A stretch of 64,000 nucleotides of DNA from CAZUMW01 sp964621615 (GCA_964621615.1 CAZUMW010000012.1:44401-108400); one strand, 5' to 3'; numbered from the stretch's first letter, positions 17,418 through 26,344 are shown. A program made the numbers and translations. The notes: generated by a model from the sequence alone, not told the origin.

Positions 17418-17927
17418 TCAGGTATCAGCGCCGGGCTTTTTTCTGATTTTGCTTAATTCCCATACTGCCAGCAGAGCAATGCCGACAGTAATGGCCGAAT
17501 CGGCAACATTAAACGCGGGCCAGTGAAACGTGCTGTGCCAGTGAAGATCGATGAAGTCGACAACCTCCCCTAAGCGAAGCCGGTCGATGAGATTTCCCAG
17601 CGCGCCTCCCAGAACCATGGAAAGGCTTACCGTTTCCAGCCGGCTTTTCTGTTTTGCCTGGGCGATCAGGAACCCTATCAGGGCAAGCGCTACGGCTGTT
17701 ATGCACAGCAGCATCATCGTTTTCCACTGGCTGCCGATTTCCTTGAACAGACCGAACGCGATGCCGGTGTTTCTGATATGCACTATATTGGCAAAGCCTG
17801 GGATCAGCTCGATGCGCGAGTGAAGCGGCACCATGGCGCATATCATATATTTGGTTATCTGATCAAGCGCAACGACCGGCAGTGAGACAAGCGCAACAGT
17901 TATGTATTTTTTTTTGTCAGCATGCAT
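17418..17927 (-). CDS. lspA: Lipoprotein signal peptidase
   Basis: 169 residues from ATG 17927, overlapping the end of ileS by 11 bases. Four hydrophobic segments and the two aspartate motifs are visible: GGALGNLIDRLRLGEVVDFI and FNVADSAITVG, which hold the catalytic dyad of LspA. It cleaves the signal peptide of diacylated prolipoproteins. The ileS-lspA order is widely conserved. A longer frame reading back into ileS is not needed. Confidence 0.95.
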   Translation of the reverse strand: MHADKKKYITVALVSLPVVALDQITKYMICAMVPLHSRIELIPGFANIVHIRNTGIAFGLFKEIGSQWKTMMLLCITAVALALIGFLIAQAKQKSRLETVSLSMVLGGALGNLIDRLRLGEVVDFIDLHWHSTFHWPAFNVADSAITVGIALLAVWELSKIRKKPGADT

Positions 17928-20700
17928 GGTAGGTCGCCGCCGCACGTGAGCACCGCGGGCATAGCTCCGGCTCGGGTTCCCGGTAGTATTTCCAGCACCG
18001 CTGGCATTTTTTTCCATCAGCCCGGGCAATGGACACATCAAGGCTTTCGCTCAGGCTGTCAAGCGCTCCTTCCCCTTTTTTGCTGTCCGCGGCAATGCTT
18101 ATCGAGGACACAATGCATATGTCGGGCAGCATCGCCTCGTATGGAGCAATAGCGCTGTGAATATTTTCCGGCATAGACAGATGAACCGCAGCCTCAAGAG
18201 AGTTGCCGATCTGCTTCTGCTCTCTGGCGCGCTCCAGCTCTTTGAGCACCTGCTCGCGAACTGCAAGAAGCATTCTCCAATTCTGCTCAATCTGCGTGTT
18301 ATCGTAGCTGCTGTCCGGTTCGGGGAACCCGGCAAGGTGCACGCTTTCCTCTGCAGCGTCCGGAAGGTGCTGCCAGGCTTCCTCTGCGGTAAAGGACAAA
18401 ATCGGTGCGAGCAGCTTCAGCAGGGAGCTCAAAACGGTATGCAGCACCGCCTGCCCGCTCCTGCGGCCTGGATCATCAGCCGCAGAGCAGTACAGCCTGT
18501 CCTTGAGTATATCCAGATAGACGGCGCTCATGTCATTAATGCAGAAGTTGAGCGTGCTGTGATAAATCGTATGAAATTCACAGCTGTCATAGGCGCTGCG
18601 CACACGCCGGATCAGCATGTTCAGGCGATGCAGGGCCCACTTATCGATTTCCTCGAGTTTCTCGTAGGGAAGCGCATCCGTTTCGGGGTTGTAATCGTTC
18701 AGGTTGCCCAGCATAAAACGCCAGGTGTTCCGGATTTTTCGATATGCTTCAGAAAGTCGCTTCAGAATGTCGGGCGATATGCGCATGTCCTCCTGATAAT
18801 TTTCGGACACCACCCACAGCCGCAGCAGCTCCGCACCGTACTGCTTGATGATATCGTCCGGGCTGATGACGTTGCCTTTTGATTTTGCCATTTTTTCACC
18901 GCGGCCGTCTACGACGAAGCCGTGAGTAAGCACGCAACCGTATGGGGCCCGGTCGCGCGTGCACACTGATGTCAGCAGCGAGCTTTGAAACCAGCCTCTG
19001 TGCTGATCGCTTCCCTCGAGATACATGTCGCAGGGGCTTTGCAGCTCGGAGCGGCTTTCCAGAACGGCTGCATGGCTGACGCCTGAGTCAAACCACACGT
19101 CAAGGATATCAGTCTCCTTGGTGAACGACGATGCGCCACACACGGGGCACGCTGCGCCCTCGGGAAGAAGATCCTTTGCATCGCGGTCGAACCAGATATC
19201 GCTGCCCTCCTGCTCAAACAAACCGGCCACGTGCCGGATAATATTTCCGTCTACCAGTACAGCTCCGCACTGGGCACAGTAGAACGCTACAATAGGAACT
19301 CCCCAGGAGCGCTGCCGCGACAGGCACCAGTCCGGCCGGTTTTCGACCATGCCGCGGATGCGGTCAACCCCCCACCGTGGGATCCAGCGCGTATTTTCGA
19401 TAGTGCGCAGCGCACGCGCGCGCAGGCCGTTGTGCTCCATTGACACGAACCACTGATCTGTTGCCCTGAAAATGACCGGCTTTTTGCAGCGCCAGCAGTG
19501 CGGGTACGAGTGGGTAACCTCCTCAGCGTGAAGCAGCGCGCCGCACGCGGAAAGCCTGCTCTGTATCTCTTCGTTTGCGGCGAATACGAATGTCCCCTCA
19601 AGGTCGCTCGCATCTTTGGTGAACCGGCCGGCGTCATCAACCGGCGCGTACACATCAAGCCCGTATTGCAGGCCGACCTGATAGTCTTCCTGGCCGTGCC
19701 CCGGTGCGGTGTGGACGCACCCGGTCCCGGCATCCAGCGTGACATGCGTTCCCAGAATGACCGGGCACGCGCGGTCATACAGCGGATGGCGGTAGCGCAG
19801 CCCCTCGAGAGCGCTTCCGGAAAAGCGTTCGGTAATAATAAAATCCTCGATGCCGCAGGTAATCATGGTTTTGTGCACCAGGCCTTCAGCAAGAACCAGC
19901 GTCTTGCCGCCCGCTTTTACGGCAACGTAGTCGAAATCGGGATTCACGCACACGGCAAGATTTGCCGGTATGGTCCACGGCGTGGTCGTCCAGATGAGTA
20001 TCTGCGGATCTTTTTCAGCCTGCAGCTCCGGAATTTTTTGTGCTTCACCGGCCAGCAGTGGAAACATGACAAAGATAGACGGAGAGGATTCATCATGATA
20101 TTCGACTTCCGCCTCGGCGAGCGCGGTACGGCAGGAGGCGCACCACTGGATGGGTTTTTTTCGCTTGTACAGATTCCCTGAATCGGCAAATGCGGCAAAC
20201 TCACGGACAATGGTTGCGGTGTAGCTGTTATTCATCGTCAGATACGGGCTGTCCCAGTCGCCGAGTACGCCGAGCCGCTTGAACTCGTCCCGCTGGATAT
20301 CTACAAAGCGCCCGGCGTACTCGCGGCACTTTTTTCGGATATCGACCGCTGAAAGCTCATGCTTTTTTTTGCCGAGCTTTTTTTCCACATTGTGCTCAAC
20401 GGGCAGCCCGTGGCAGTCCCACCCCGGAATGTAGGCGGTTTTATAGCCCGCCATGAATTTTGATTTGATAATGATGTCTTTAAGGATTTTATTCAGCGCG
20501 GTTCCTATGTGTATGTGCCCGTTTGCATAGGGGGGGCCGTCGTGCAGAATAAAGGGCGCTTTACCCTGATGCTTCCGTGTTATCGTATGGTAGAGATCCA
20601 TCTCCTGCCAGCGCTTGAGCAGGTCCGGCTCCTTCTGCGGAAGCTTTGCCTTCATTGGAAACGATGTTTTCGGAAGGTTGATCGTGTCTTTGTAATCCAT
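17917..20700 (-). CDS. ileS: Isoleucyl-tRNA synthetase
   Basis: 927 residues from ATG 20700, with GGAGG five bases upstream; an N-terminal extension in the same frame is unlikely to be translated. It has the HIGH-type motif GPPYANGHIHIGTALNKIL, a large editing insertion, WFDSGVSHAAVL, and the KMSKS-type motif GEKMAKSKGNVISP. The zinc-binding C-terminus CQRCWKYY...LCPRC is intact. Size and C-terminal zinc finger fit the standard bacterial type. Confidence 0.97.
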   Translation of the reverse strand: MDYKDTINLPKTSFPMKAKLPQKEPDLLKRWQEMDLYHTITRKHQGKAPFILHDGPPYANGHIHIGTALNKILKDIIIKSKFMAGYKTAYIPGWDCHGLPVEHNVEKKLGKKKHELSAVDIRKKCREYAGRFVDIQRDEFKRLGVLGDWDSPYLTMNNSYTATIVREFAAFADSGNLYKRKKPIQWCASCRTALAEAEVEYHDESSPSIFVMFPLLAGEAQKIPELQAEKDPQILIWTTTPWTIPANLAVCVNPDFDYVAVKAGGKTLVLAEGLVHKTMITCGIEDFIITERFSGSALEGLRYRHPLYDRACPVILGTHVTLDAGTGCVHTAPGHGQEDYQVGLQYGLDVYAPVDDAGRFTKDASDLEGTFVFAANEEIQSRLSACGALLHAEEVTHSYPHCWRCKKPVIFRATDQWFVSMEHNGLRARALRTIENTRWIPRWGVDRIRGMVENRPDWCLSRQRSWGVPIVAFYCAQCGAVLVDGNIIRHVAGLFEQEGSDIWFDRDAKDLLPEGAACPVCGASSFTKETDILDVWFDSGVSHAAVLESRSELQSPCDMYLEGSDQHRGWFQSSLLTSVCTRDRAPYGCVLTHGFVVDGRGEKMAKSKGNVISPDDIIKQYGAELLRLWVVSENYQEDMRISPDILKRLSEAYRKIRNTWRFMLGNLNDYNPETDALPYEKLEEIDKWALHRLNMLIRRVRSAYDSCEFHTIYHSTLNFCINDMSAVYLDILKDRLYCSAADDPGRRSGQAVLHTVLSSLLKLLAPILSFTAEEAWQHLPDAAEESVHLAGFPEPDSSYDNTQIEQNWRMLLAVREQVLKELERAREQKQIGNSLEAAVHLSMPENIHSAIAPYEAMLPDICIVSSISIAADSKKGEGALDSLSESLDVSIARADGKKCQRCWKYYREPEPELCPRCSRAAATYHAC

Positions 20701-20912
20701 ATATTCCTCCGTAATCACGGGGATATGCGACCGCGCCTGCCGGGCTGCATGCGATGCGCTCCCCCGGCTCATTGCAGCAGCTGTATGGCAAACACCGCGT
20801 ATGCACACTGCGCTTGCAATAAATACTTAAACGTAACATACGGCCATGTAAAGTCAAGAAAAAAGCCTGTTTCTTTATTGCCCCGCTCGTTTCTCATGCC
20901 TGTATTTTAGAT

Positions 20913-21197
20913 CAGTAGTGTCCAAAATAATATAACGAAGCCGGCTCAGGCGGGTCTCTGCAAAGCCCCCGCACCATCTGAAGGGGTTATGCAACGGCAT
21001 GTGCCGTTATACTTCAGTACGACAGAAGGCCCGGCGGACGGTGCTGCCCGGGGAAATCCCTGCAAAATGCCTGTATCGTCGGTATATTGAGCAGCATCGG
21101 GCCGTCCATGATGTGAGGTTTCATTTGGCGGCGGCTGCGCACAGACCCGCCCGAACCGGCTTTTCCTTAATGATACTATTTATTGTGGACACGTTCG
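20913..21197. repeat. MITE-like element, family 2, copy 1 (~285 bp)
   Basis: The left end AGTGTCCAAAATAAT and the right end TTATTGTGGACACGTT are imperfect inverted repeats. The interior matches, over its whole length, a copy at 47579-47862, including a shared ACGGCATGTGCCGTTATA-like palindrome segment. A 68-bp internally deleted form lies at 62160-62227. No transposase frame is present. Boundaries were set where the three copies stop resembling each other; no clear target duplication was seen. Confidence 0.8.
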
Positions 21198-21213
21198 TGA
21201 TTTTAGATAAATC

Positions 21214-21241
21214 TTGACATTGCTGCCGGTACAATTATAAT
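21214..21241 (+). promoter_or_regulatory. Consensus sigma-70 promoter of aroF
   Basis: Perfect TTGACA (21214-21219), 16-base spacer, perfect TATAAT (21236-21241). It lies just outside the right end of the family 2 element and about 170 bases before the aroF start, leaving a long structured leader. Confidence 0.85.
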
Positions 21242-21242
21242 T

Positions 21243-21387
21243 AAAAAACCGCAGCATACGTGATCCGTGCAGGTCCATTCATGCCGGGACGGCTTCTTAT
21301 CAGGCATCTGAGCCGATCCGTAGCGTATGGCGGTTTTTTAGCTGATTTACAAGAGCCATGGAGATCACTGCATGGCTCTTTTTTTAC
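21243..21387 (+). promoter_or_regulatory. Structured leader with an intrinsic terminator upstream of aroF (attenuator or riboswitch-like)
   Basis: Two hairpins fill the leader. In the first, the segment 21243-21260 (AAAAAACCGC, AG bulge, CATACG) pairs with 21324-21339 (CGTATGGCGGTTTTTT) around an inner ATGCC/GGCAT stem. The second is a classic terminator: AGAGCCATG (21352-21360) pairs with CATGGCTCT (21371-21379) and runs into seven Ts. The aroF start is 23 bases further on. A short Phe/Tyr/Trp-containing reading frame crosses the leader in the aroF frame, but I cannot tell whether it is translated. No T-box sequence is visible. Confidence 0.7.
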
Positions 21388-21409
21388 GATGAATTCACAA
21401 GGAGCGGCC

Positions 21410-22447
21410 ATGATTATTGTTGTTAAAAAAGAGGTATCTCAGAGCGAATTTCAGGAAATTATCGATACCATAAAAGAGCTTGGCTATCACGCGCATGTGA
21501 TTCAGGGAACCGAGCGGACCGTTATCGGCGCAGTGGGCAGCGGGCGCGGCAAGGACAGGCTACAGGCTATGGAAAACCTGCCCGGCGTTGAAAAAGTAGT
21601 GCCGATACTGCAGCCGTACAAGCTTGCCAGCCTTGAGGTGAAACCGGAGAAAAGCGTTGTTCCGGTTACAAAGGATGTGGCGGTGGGAGGCGAGGCGCTC
21701 GCTGTTATTGCCGGCCCCTGTTCTGTCGAGAGCAGGGAGCAGATCGTTCAAACCGCACATATGGTCAGGGATGCTGGCGCAACGCTTCTGCGGGGCGGCG
21801 CCTTCAAGCCGCGAACTTCACCGTACAGCTTTCAGGGGCTTGAGGAGGAAGGGCTTGTTTTTTTGAAAAATGCCCGCGACGAAACAGGGCTGCCGATAGT
21901 GACCGAAGTTCTCAATCCGGCAGATATCGAGCTTATTGCAAAATACGCTGATGTGCTGCAGGTCGGCGCGCGCAACATTCAGAACTTCGCCCTGCTCAAG
22001 CGGCTCGGCCAGACAGACAAGCCGGTTCTGCTCAAGCGCGGCATGATGACTACCATAGAAGAGTTCCTTATGTCAGCCGAGTACATTATTTCATCGGGCA
22101 ACAGAAATGTTATTCTGTGTGAGCGGGGCATCAGAACCTTTGAAACCGCAACGCGGAACACTCTTGATTTGAGCTGCATTCCGGTGCTGCGGCAGCGGAC
22201 GCATCTGCCGATCATCGTTGACCCGAGCCATGCCACCGGCCACTGGAAGCTGATCGCCCCCATGGCCTTTGCGGCGGTTGCCGCGGGGGCGGACGGGCTC
22301 ATGTGTGAGGTGCACCCGCATCCCGATCATGCAGAAAGCGACGGCATTCAGTCTTTGCTGCCGGAGAAATTTGCCGAAATGATGCAGAAGCTGGAGGCGT
22401 TTGCTCACGCTGCCGGCAGAACGCTGCTGAAGCCTCGGAAGAATTAA
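21410..22447 (+). CDS. aroF: 3-deoxy-7-phosphoheptulonate (DAHP) synthase, AroF type
   Basis: 345 residues from ATG 21410, with AAGGAG at 21399-21404. The N-terminal ~70-residue ferredoxin-like/ACT-like regulatory segment (MIIVVKKEVSQSEFQEI) is followed by the catalytic barrel with AVIAGPCSVESREQI, LRGGAFKPRTSPYSFQG and DPSHATGHW. It makes the first intermediate of the shikimate pathway. The attenuator-like leader suggests control at transcript elongation. The gene ends in its own terminator. Confidence 0.94.
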   Translation: MIIVVKKEVSQSEFQEIIDTIKELGYHAHVIQGTERTVIGAVGSGRGKDRLQAMENLPGVEKVVPILQPYKLASLEVKPEKSVVPVTKDVAVGGEALAVIAGPCSVESREQIVQTAHMVRDAGATLLRGGAFKPRTSPYSFQGLEEEGLVFLKNARDETGLPIVTEVLNPADIELIAKYADVLQVGARNIQNFALLKRLGQTDKPVLLKRGMMTTIEEFLMSAEYIISSGNRNVILCERGIRTFETATRNTLDLSCIPVLRQRTHLPIIVDPSHATGHWKLIAPMAFAAVAAGADGLMCEVHPHPDHAESDGIQSLLPEKFAEMMQKLEAFAHAAGRTLLKPRKN

Positions 22448-22450
22448 GAA

Positions 22451-22483
22451 GCCCCGGCATCGGGGCGGTCCGGGATTTTTTTT
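22451..22483 (+). terminator. Terminator after aroF
   Basis: GCCCCG and CGGGGC form a tight hairpin (22451-22466), followed within a few bases by GGGATTTTTTTTG. Confidence 0.7.
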
Positions 22484-22560
22484 GACATCTATGCATCCGG
22501 ATGCCCCTGATAAACCGGGCTGTGACAATAAGACTGCTGGATTGATGGAGATCCGATACT

Positions 22561-23046
22561 ATGCCGAGACCGGCGGCAGAAATTGAAATCAGACCGATGA
22601 CCATAGATGATGTGTCGGCAGTGTTTCATCTGGGGGAGCGCCTGTTTACCTCACAGGAATACACCAATCTGTACCGGGCCTGGGATGAGTTTGAAGTGAC
22701 CGGCCTTTTTCAGACTGAGCCGGAGCTGTGCTTTGTTGCGGATGCGGAGGGCAGCGTTGCCGGTTTTGCCATGGGCACGATTGTCAAAAAGCAGCGCAGC
22801 GCCTGGAACTATGCTCATCTGGTGTGGCTTGCGGTGGATGATCCCTATCAGCGCTACGGAATAGCCGGACGGCTGTTTAATGCGTTCTGCGACCAGGCAA
22901 AAGAGGACGGTGCCCGCATTGCTGTTGTGGACACGCAGGCCGACAATAAAGGCGCTATCAGATTTTTTCAGGATAAAGGGTTTGCTAACCCTACGGAGCA
23001 CGTTTATTTGTCGCTTAACCTCGAAAACCGCTCCGATAAAGCATAA
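22561..23046 (+). CDS. GNAT-family N-acetyltransferase
   Basis: 161 residues. The acetyl-CoA-binding segment is VWLAVDDPYQRYGIAGRLF, a variant of the usual R/QxxGxG/A loop, and the late GAIRFFQDKGF is a common GNAT signature. The substrate is unknown. The gene stands alone between the aroF terminator and an opposing dehydrogenase gene. Confidence 0.85.
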   Translation: MPRPAAEIEIRPMTIDDVSAVFHLGERLFTSQEYTNLYRAWDEFEVTGLFQTEPELCFVADAEGSVAGFAMGTIVKKQRSAWNYAHLVWLAVDDPYQRYGIAGRLFNAFCDQAKEDGARIAVVDTQADNKGAIRFFQDKGFANPTEHVYLSLNLENRSDKA

Positions 23047-23085
23047 TGGTTCCGCGGCAAAAAGAAATTTTTGCCGAATTGCGAA

Positions 23086-24027
23086 TTATGCCTTCGGCCG
23101 GTCCGACAAAAAGCTCCCGATATTTGTTTCTATCCCCGCAACCAGCCGCTGCCGGGCTTCTGTGCTGCTCCAGGCGATATGGGGCGTGATTGAAAGCCGC
23201 TCCTGATGCTTGATATTCAGCAGCGGGCTGTCCGGTGCAATCGGTTCCGTGCTCATTACATCTGTACCGGCATATATATGCCGCTCATCCAGCACGCGTG
23301 CAAGATCCGCCTCGTTTATAATGCCCCCGCGACCTGCGTTGACGATAACCGAACCCTCCGGGATGCGGTACAGCTTTTGATAATCGATCAGGTTGCGCGT
23401 CCGCTCGTTCAGCGGCGCGTGAATGGTAATAATGCTGCTGGTGTGCAGCAGCTCATCGAGCGCCAATCGCGGAAATTCCTGCGTAGTGTTTCTGCCCGAC
23501 GTTGATGTGTATACCGCCCTGCACCCGAACGCCTGTGCCGTTTCGGCAACCCTTCTGCCGATCGTGCCCAGGCCGATAACTCCCCACTGTTTGCCGGAAA
23601 GCTCGAAAAAGGGCCGACCCAGGTGGGTGAAAATACCGCTGTCTTTCCAGCAGGTTTTTGCATAGGTATCATAATAGGCGTGCTGAGTGAGCAGGTACAG
23701 CACATGTGAAAACGTGACCTGCACCACGCTTTCGGTGGAATAGCCGATGACATTTTTGACAGCGATGCCGCGCTGTTCGGCATATTCCAGATCAACGTTG
23801 TTCATTCCGGTTGCGGCAACGCAGATAAGCTTCAGCGAGGGTGCGGCATCAATCGCCGGCATGTCCATAACCACTTTATTGGTTATGACAATATCCGCGC
23901 TCCGCATGCGCGCCGCCCGGTCTTCGGGGGCTGTGTTCGGATAGACGGCTACGCTGCCGAACCGGCTCAAGCCGGTGAGATCGACGTCATCGCCCAGGGT
24001 CTTTGCATCAAGCAGTACAATGTTCAT
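23086..24027 (-). CDS. D-isomer-specific 2-hydroxyacid dehydrogenase
   Basis: 313 residues from ATG 24027 (MNIVLLDAKTLG); a further 21 in-frame codons upstream look non-coding. The NAD-binding loop is GVIGLGTIGRRVAE, followed by the catalytic Arg segment VNAGRGGIINE, a Glu region and ITPHIAWSS with the catalytic His. The sequence resembles glycerate/hydroxypyruvate-reductase-like members. It probably reduces a 2-ketoacid with NAD(P)H; substrate unknown. Confidence 0.88.
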   Translation of the reverse strand: MNIVLLDAKTLGDDVDLTGLSRFGSVAVYPNTAPEDRAARMRSADIVITNKVVMDMPAIDAAPSLKLICVAATGMNNVDLEYAEQRGIAVKNVIGYSTESVVQVTFSHVLYLLTQHAYYDTYAKTCWKDSGIFTHLGRPFFELSGKQWGVIGLGTIGRRVAETAQAFGCRAVYTSTSGRNTTQEFPRLALDELLHTSSIITIHAPLNERTRNLIDYQKLYRIPEGSVIVNAGRGGIINEADLARVLDERHIYAGTDVMSTEPIAPDSPLLNIKHQERLSITPHIAWSSTEARQRLVAGIETNIGSFLSDRPKA

Positions 24028-24062
24028 CGGTATATTTTGTGTGCCCGGGTACGCGTGCGTGA

Positions 24063-24497
24063 TTACCCGGAAGCCAGCGGGTTTTCCCACCGCAAGCCGG
24101 GAAAGCGGGCGAAGTCGCCATCGGGTGAGCAGAGTATCAGACCATGTTCAATGGCGAGCGCAGCAAGGTGAGCATCAGGTATCAGATTCGGACGTACAGC
24201 CTGATTCAGAAGAAGGGGAGCCAGAATTTCATGATGGCGGCTTGTCGGCGCGGGAATCCATGCCGGGGGGCACTGGAGCCATTCTCCGACCTGCTGCCAG
24301 GCTGATTCTATAGATTCCGGTTTTTGAAAAATGCGCGGATTTGATATTATACGCATAAACGCAAGCAGGCTTGGCCACGGAAAGCCGACAGGCGCGGTTC
24401 CGTTAATCCTTGAATCAAGCCACTGACGTACCCGCTGATGCCGGGAAAAAGAATCCGCGTGCGCATAGATAAGCACGTTCGCATCGACCAGGATCAG
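24063..24497 (-). CDS. vapC: PIN-domain toxin, VapC-like, apparently started at a non-ATG codon
   Basis: The reading frame encodes the PIN motif LVDANVLIYAHADS, central ESAWQQVGEWL and DAHLAALAIEHGL, and CSPDGDFARFPGLRWENPL at the end. These are the acidic residues of a metal-dependent RNase. The catalytic first Asp lies upstream of the first ATG/GTG/TTG (GTG at 24476). The only candidates before it, below an in-frame stop, are CTG codons at 24497 and 24491; the former overlaps the antitoxin stop (CTGA). I therefore place the start at CTG 24497. A GTG start would remove the catalytic Asp. Confidence 0.8.
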   Translation of the reverse strand: MILVDANVLIYAHADSFSRHQRVRQWLDSRINGTAPVGFPWPSLLAFMRIISNPRIFQKPESIESAWQQVGEWLQCPPAWIPAPTSRHHEILAPLLLNQAVRPNLIPDAHLAALAIEHGLILCSPDGDFARFPGLRWENPLASG

Positions 24498-24742
24498 TTA
24501 AAGGCGTCGCCCTCGCTATGTGCAATAACCTCCGCAATATCATCAATATTGCCCACAAGACACCGTCCCAGCGATTTCGAGCGCGTTTTGTATCTGCGAT
24601 GGGGCTTGTCAGGCTGGGCCATGCTTGTCAGCCCGATCCGCAATGCTTCGTTAATGACTGTTTTCAAGCAGGCGTTTCTGTCTTTGCGCACACGCTCAAG
24701 AAGTTTTGCCACATCATCCTGTATGGTAAGCGTTGTTCTCAT
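24494..24742 (-). CDS. vapB: VapB-like antitoxin, ribbon-helix-helix type
   Basis: 82 residues. The first ~45 residues, MRTTLTIQDDVAKLLERVRK and onward, have the pattern of a ribbon-helix-helix DNA-binding domain. The remainder is a basic linker and an acidic end typical of toxin-binding tails. It is immediately upstream of, and coupled to, the PIN toxin. Such pairs usually autoregulate; the AT-rich upstream region 24743-24780 would be the operator. Confidence 0.82.
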   Translation of the reverse strand: MRTTLTIQDDVAKLLERVRKDRNACLKTVINEALRIGLTSMAQPDKPHRRYKTRSKSLGRCLVGNIDDIAEVIAHSEGDAFN

Positions 24743-24833
24743 ACATCAAAGCATAATTAATCGATGTTTTGATGTCAACAGGATATTGTACCTGTTGCCT
24801 GTGTGCGGTGAACCGGGAGAGTTATCCTCTTTG

Positions 24834-25142
24834 CTATTCGCCGTACACCACTGTCGTGTAGCGGCCGATAATCCCGAGAATGTTCTGCACGTGCCAGTCG
24901 ACGTAATGGATTTTGGTTATGCCGCCGTTTCGCGCAGCCGTCTGGATGCTGGCATCTCCGGTGGCGACCAGCCCGAGCACGGACTGTGCCTCTGCTCTGC
25001 CGACTTTAGAGCATTTTACCGAGGCTTTGCCCGCGCCCATGGGGCCCTGCACTTCAGTGAACAGCGCGCCTCGGGGAACATATGAGGCGCAGCCGCCGGC
25101 CAGAAAACCAAGCACCAGGATAACGATACATGCTTTTTTCAT
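24834..25142 (-). CDS. TRL-like family lipoprotein
   Basis: 102 residues. An N-terminal signal (MKKACIVILVLGFLAGGC) ends in the lipobox LAGGC, so it should be a lipoprotein. The mature part contains GKASVKCSKVGRAEAQSVLG and GNGGITKIHYVDW-like segments (ARNGGITKIHYVDWHV) that match the TRL-like (tRNA-linked) lipoprotein family. Function is unknown. Its start overlaps the end of the DUF5714 gene by four bases, implying coupled translation. Confidence 0.82.
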   Translation of the reverse strand: MKKACIVILVLGFLAGGCASYVPRGALFTEVQGPMGAGKASVKCSKVGRAEAQSVLGLVATGDASIQTAARNGGITKIHYVDWHVQNILGIIGRYTTVVYGE

Positions 25143-25936
25143 TGCTGATCTCCTTTTTTTTGCGTTAGCTGTTTGGTGTTTATCGCCTGACCGCTTTCCC
25201 TATAAAGGGGGCAGGCGGATGTGATACACTCGCTGTTGAGCTCATGCTGAGCGCACAGAAGGGGCGCGTCCGCCGTAAGCGGTATGTCAAGATGCTGCCT
25301 GCTGAGGACGGCCGCACGCTTAAGAGCGATGAAGCATTCGCGCTGACAGCAGCGGGCTGCCGTGAATTGCGCTATGCTGTTCATGACATCCGCTGTTACC
25401 GACAGGCAGATCCGGCGCTTCCGGGGCGTAAGCGGATGCGCTTCCAGAATCACTGAAAAGGCTATCCCGGCGCCGATTGCCGCACCGCAGGCGCCCATGA
25501 ATCCGCAGGCGCCGCCCGGTGTCTGCCGCCCCCGTTCTATGCCGTCAATGAGCCGTTCATGGGCAAGGGCGCCGCCGCTATTTCTGTATGCGCTCAAAAT
25601 AACAGCCGGCACCAGCGCGTGATGCTCCGGCCCGTGAACGGGGAACCGGGCCTGGCTGCGCATCAGCTGTAAAAGTGCAATCATGTCCGTTTCGCCGGTC
25701 TCCGCACAGATATGTTTTATTGCGCTGAGGGCATTTTGAGCGTGGCACCCGTCACAGACAAAATGGCCATTAGCGCACACTGCGTTAGCGGCGTGCTCCG
25801 CTCCGCAGTAAAAGCAGCGCTTGACCGTTTCATGTTCACAATACAAAAGCGGCGCGCCGCATACCATACAGCCTGCCGCGTGCCGGCTGTTCTGTATCGC
25901 GGGTTTTTTTTCTTCCGGAGTGCTGCTGCGGTTCAT
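25139..25936 (-). CDS. DUF5714 domain protein (cysteine-rich)
   Basis: 265 residues. The first ~80 residues hold CxxC-type pairs (CMVCGAPL, CFYCGAEH, CANGHFVCDGC), likely zinc ribbons. The rest has the DUF5714 pattern, including PVHGPEHHALVPAVIL and TPGGACGFMGACGAAIG. Proteins of this kind often occur beside methyltransferases or as part of them, but none is adjacent here. The C-terminal Cys-containing segment (CAQHELNSECITSACP) adds another possible metal site. Function is not known. Confidence 0.82.
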   Translation of the reverse strand: MNRSSTPEEKKPAIQNSRHAAGCMVCGAPLLYCEHETVKRCFYCGAEHAANAVCANGHFVCDGCHAQNALSAIKHICAETGETDMIALLQLMRSQARFPVHGPEHHALVPAVILSAYRNSGGALAHERLIDGIERGRQTPGGACGFMGACGAAIGAGIAFSVILEAHPLTPRKRRICLSVTADVMNSIAQFTAARCCQRECFIALKRAAVLSRQHLDIPLTADAPLLCAQHELNSECITSACPLYRESGQAINTKQLTQKKGDQQ

Positions 25937-26344
25937 AATAGTATTTTCACAGTGATCCGGTGATGATTTTTTCTATAGTAGCGCCGTTGTGGCCTGCTGT
26001 CAACACACGAAAAGGACAGAACATTTTCCCAAAAATGGTATGTGCGGGACGGCTTCAGCCGTGCATAATGAAAATATTCTCTATACATGACCGACTGCCG
26101 GTGATAAAACCGTTTAAAGCCGGTGTGCCGGCATTGTAATAACCATTTTTTTATGATAGCGTGAAATCCGATCCCGCTATCGATAAAGAATATAACCCTG
26201 GACTCTGAACCCCGCAGGGCCCGGCTTTCGCCGTGCGTAACCTCTTCATAATCGTTGTCGTAATCGTAATCGGGATTGCATTGCCGGTCATTGGTGAATC
26301 GACAACGACAACGACAACGATTTTGCCGGACCCGGAGCCCGTTT
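25937..26344. other. Repeat-bearing spacer before the first M20 peptidase gene
   Basis: 408 bases with a palindromic ACGGCTTCAGCCGT hairpin at 26049-26062 and a composite repeat at 26217-26332. I see no convincing promoter or RNA gene. An N-terminal extension of the downstream gene into this repeat is unlikely to be translated. Confidence 0.5.
26217..26332. repeat. Composite palindromic repeat, copy A
   Basis: A CCCGGCTTTCGCCGTGCGTAA hairpin variant is followed by an inverted pair, ATCGTTGTCGTAATCG and CGACAACGACAACGAT, around GGTCATTGGTGAATCG. The same arrangement recurs at 30834-30990 and 33508-33715. It may form a long stem in DNA or RNA. Confidence 0.65.

Noticed and set aside
20999..21217. 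Open frame inside family 2 copy 1, resembling one in copy 2 (47469-47819)
   Set aside because: The similarity follows from the DNA repeat. The frames differ in start and length and show no transposase motif.
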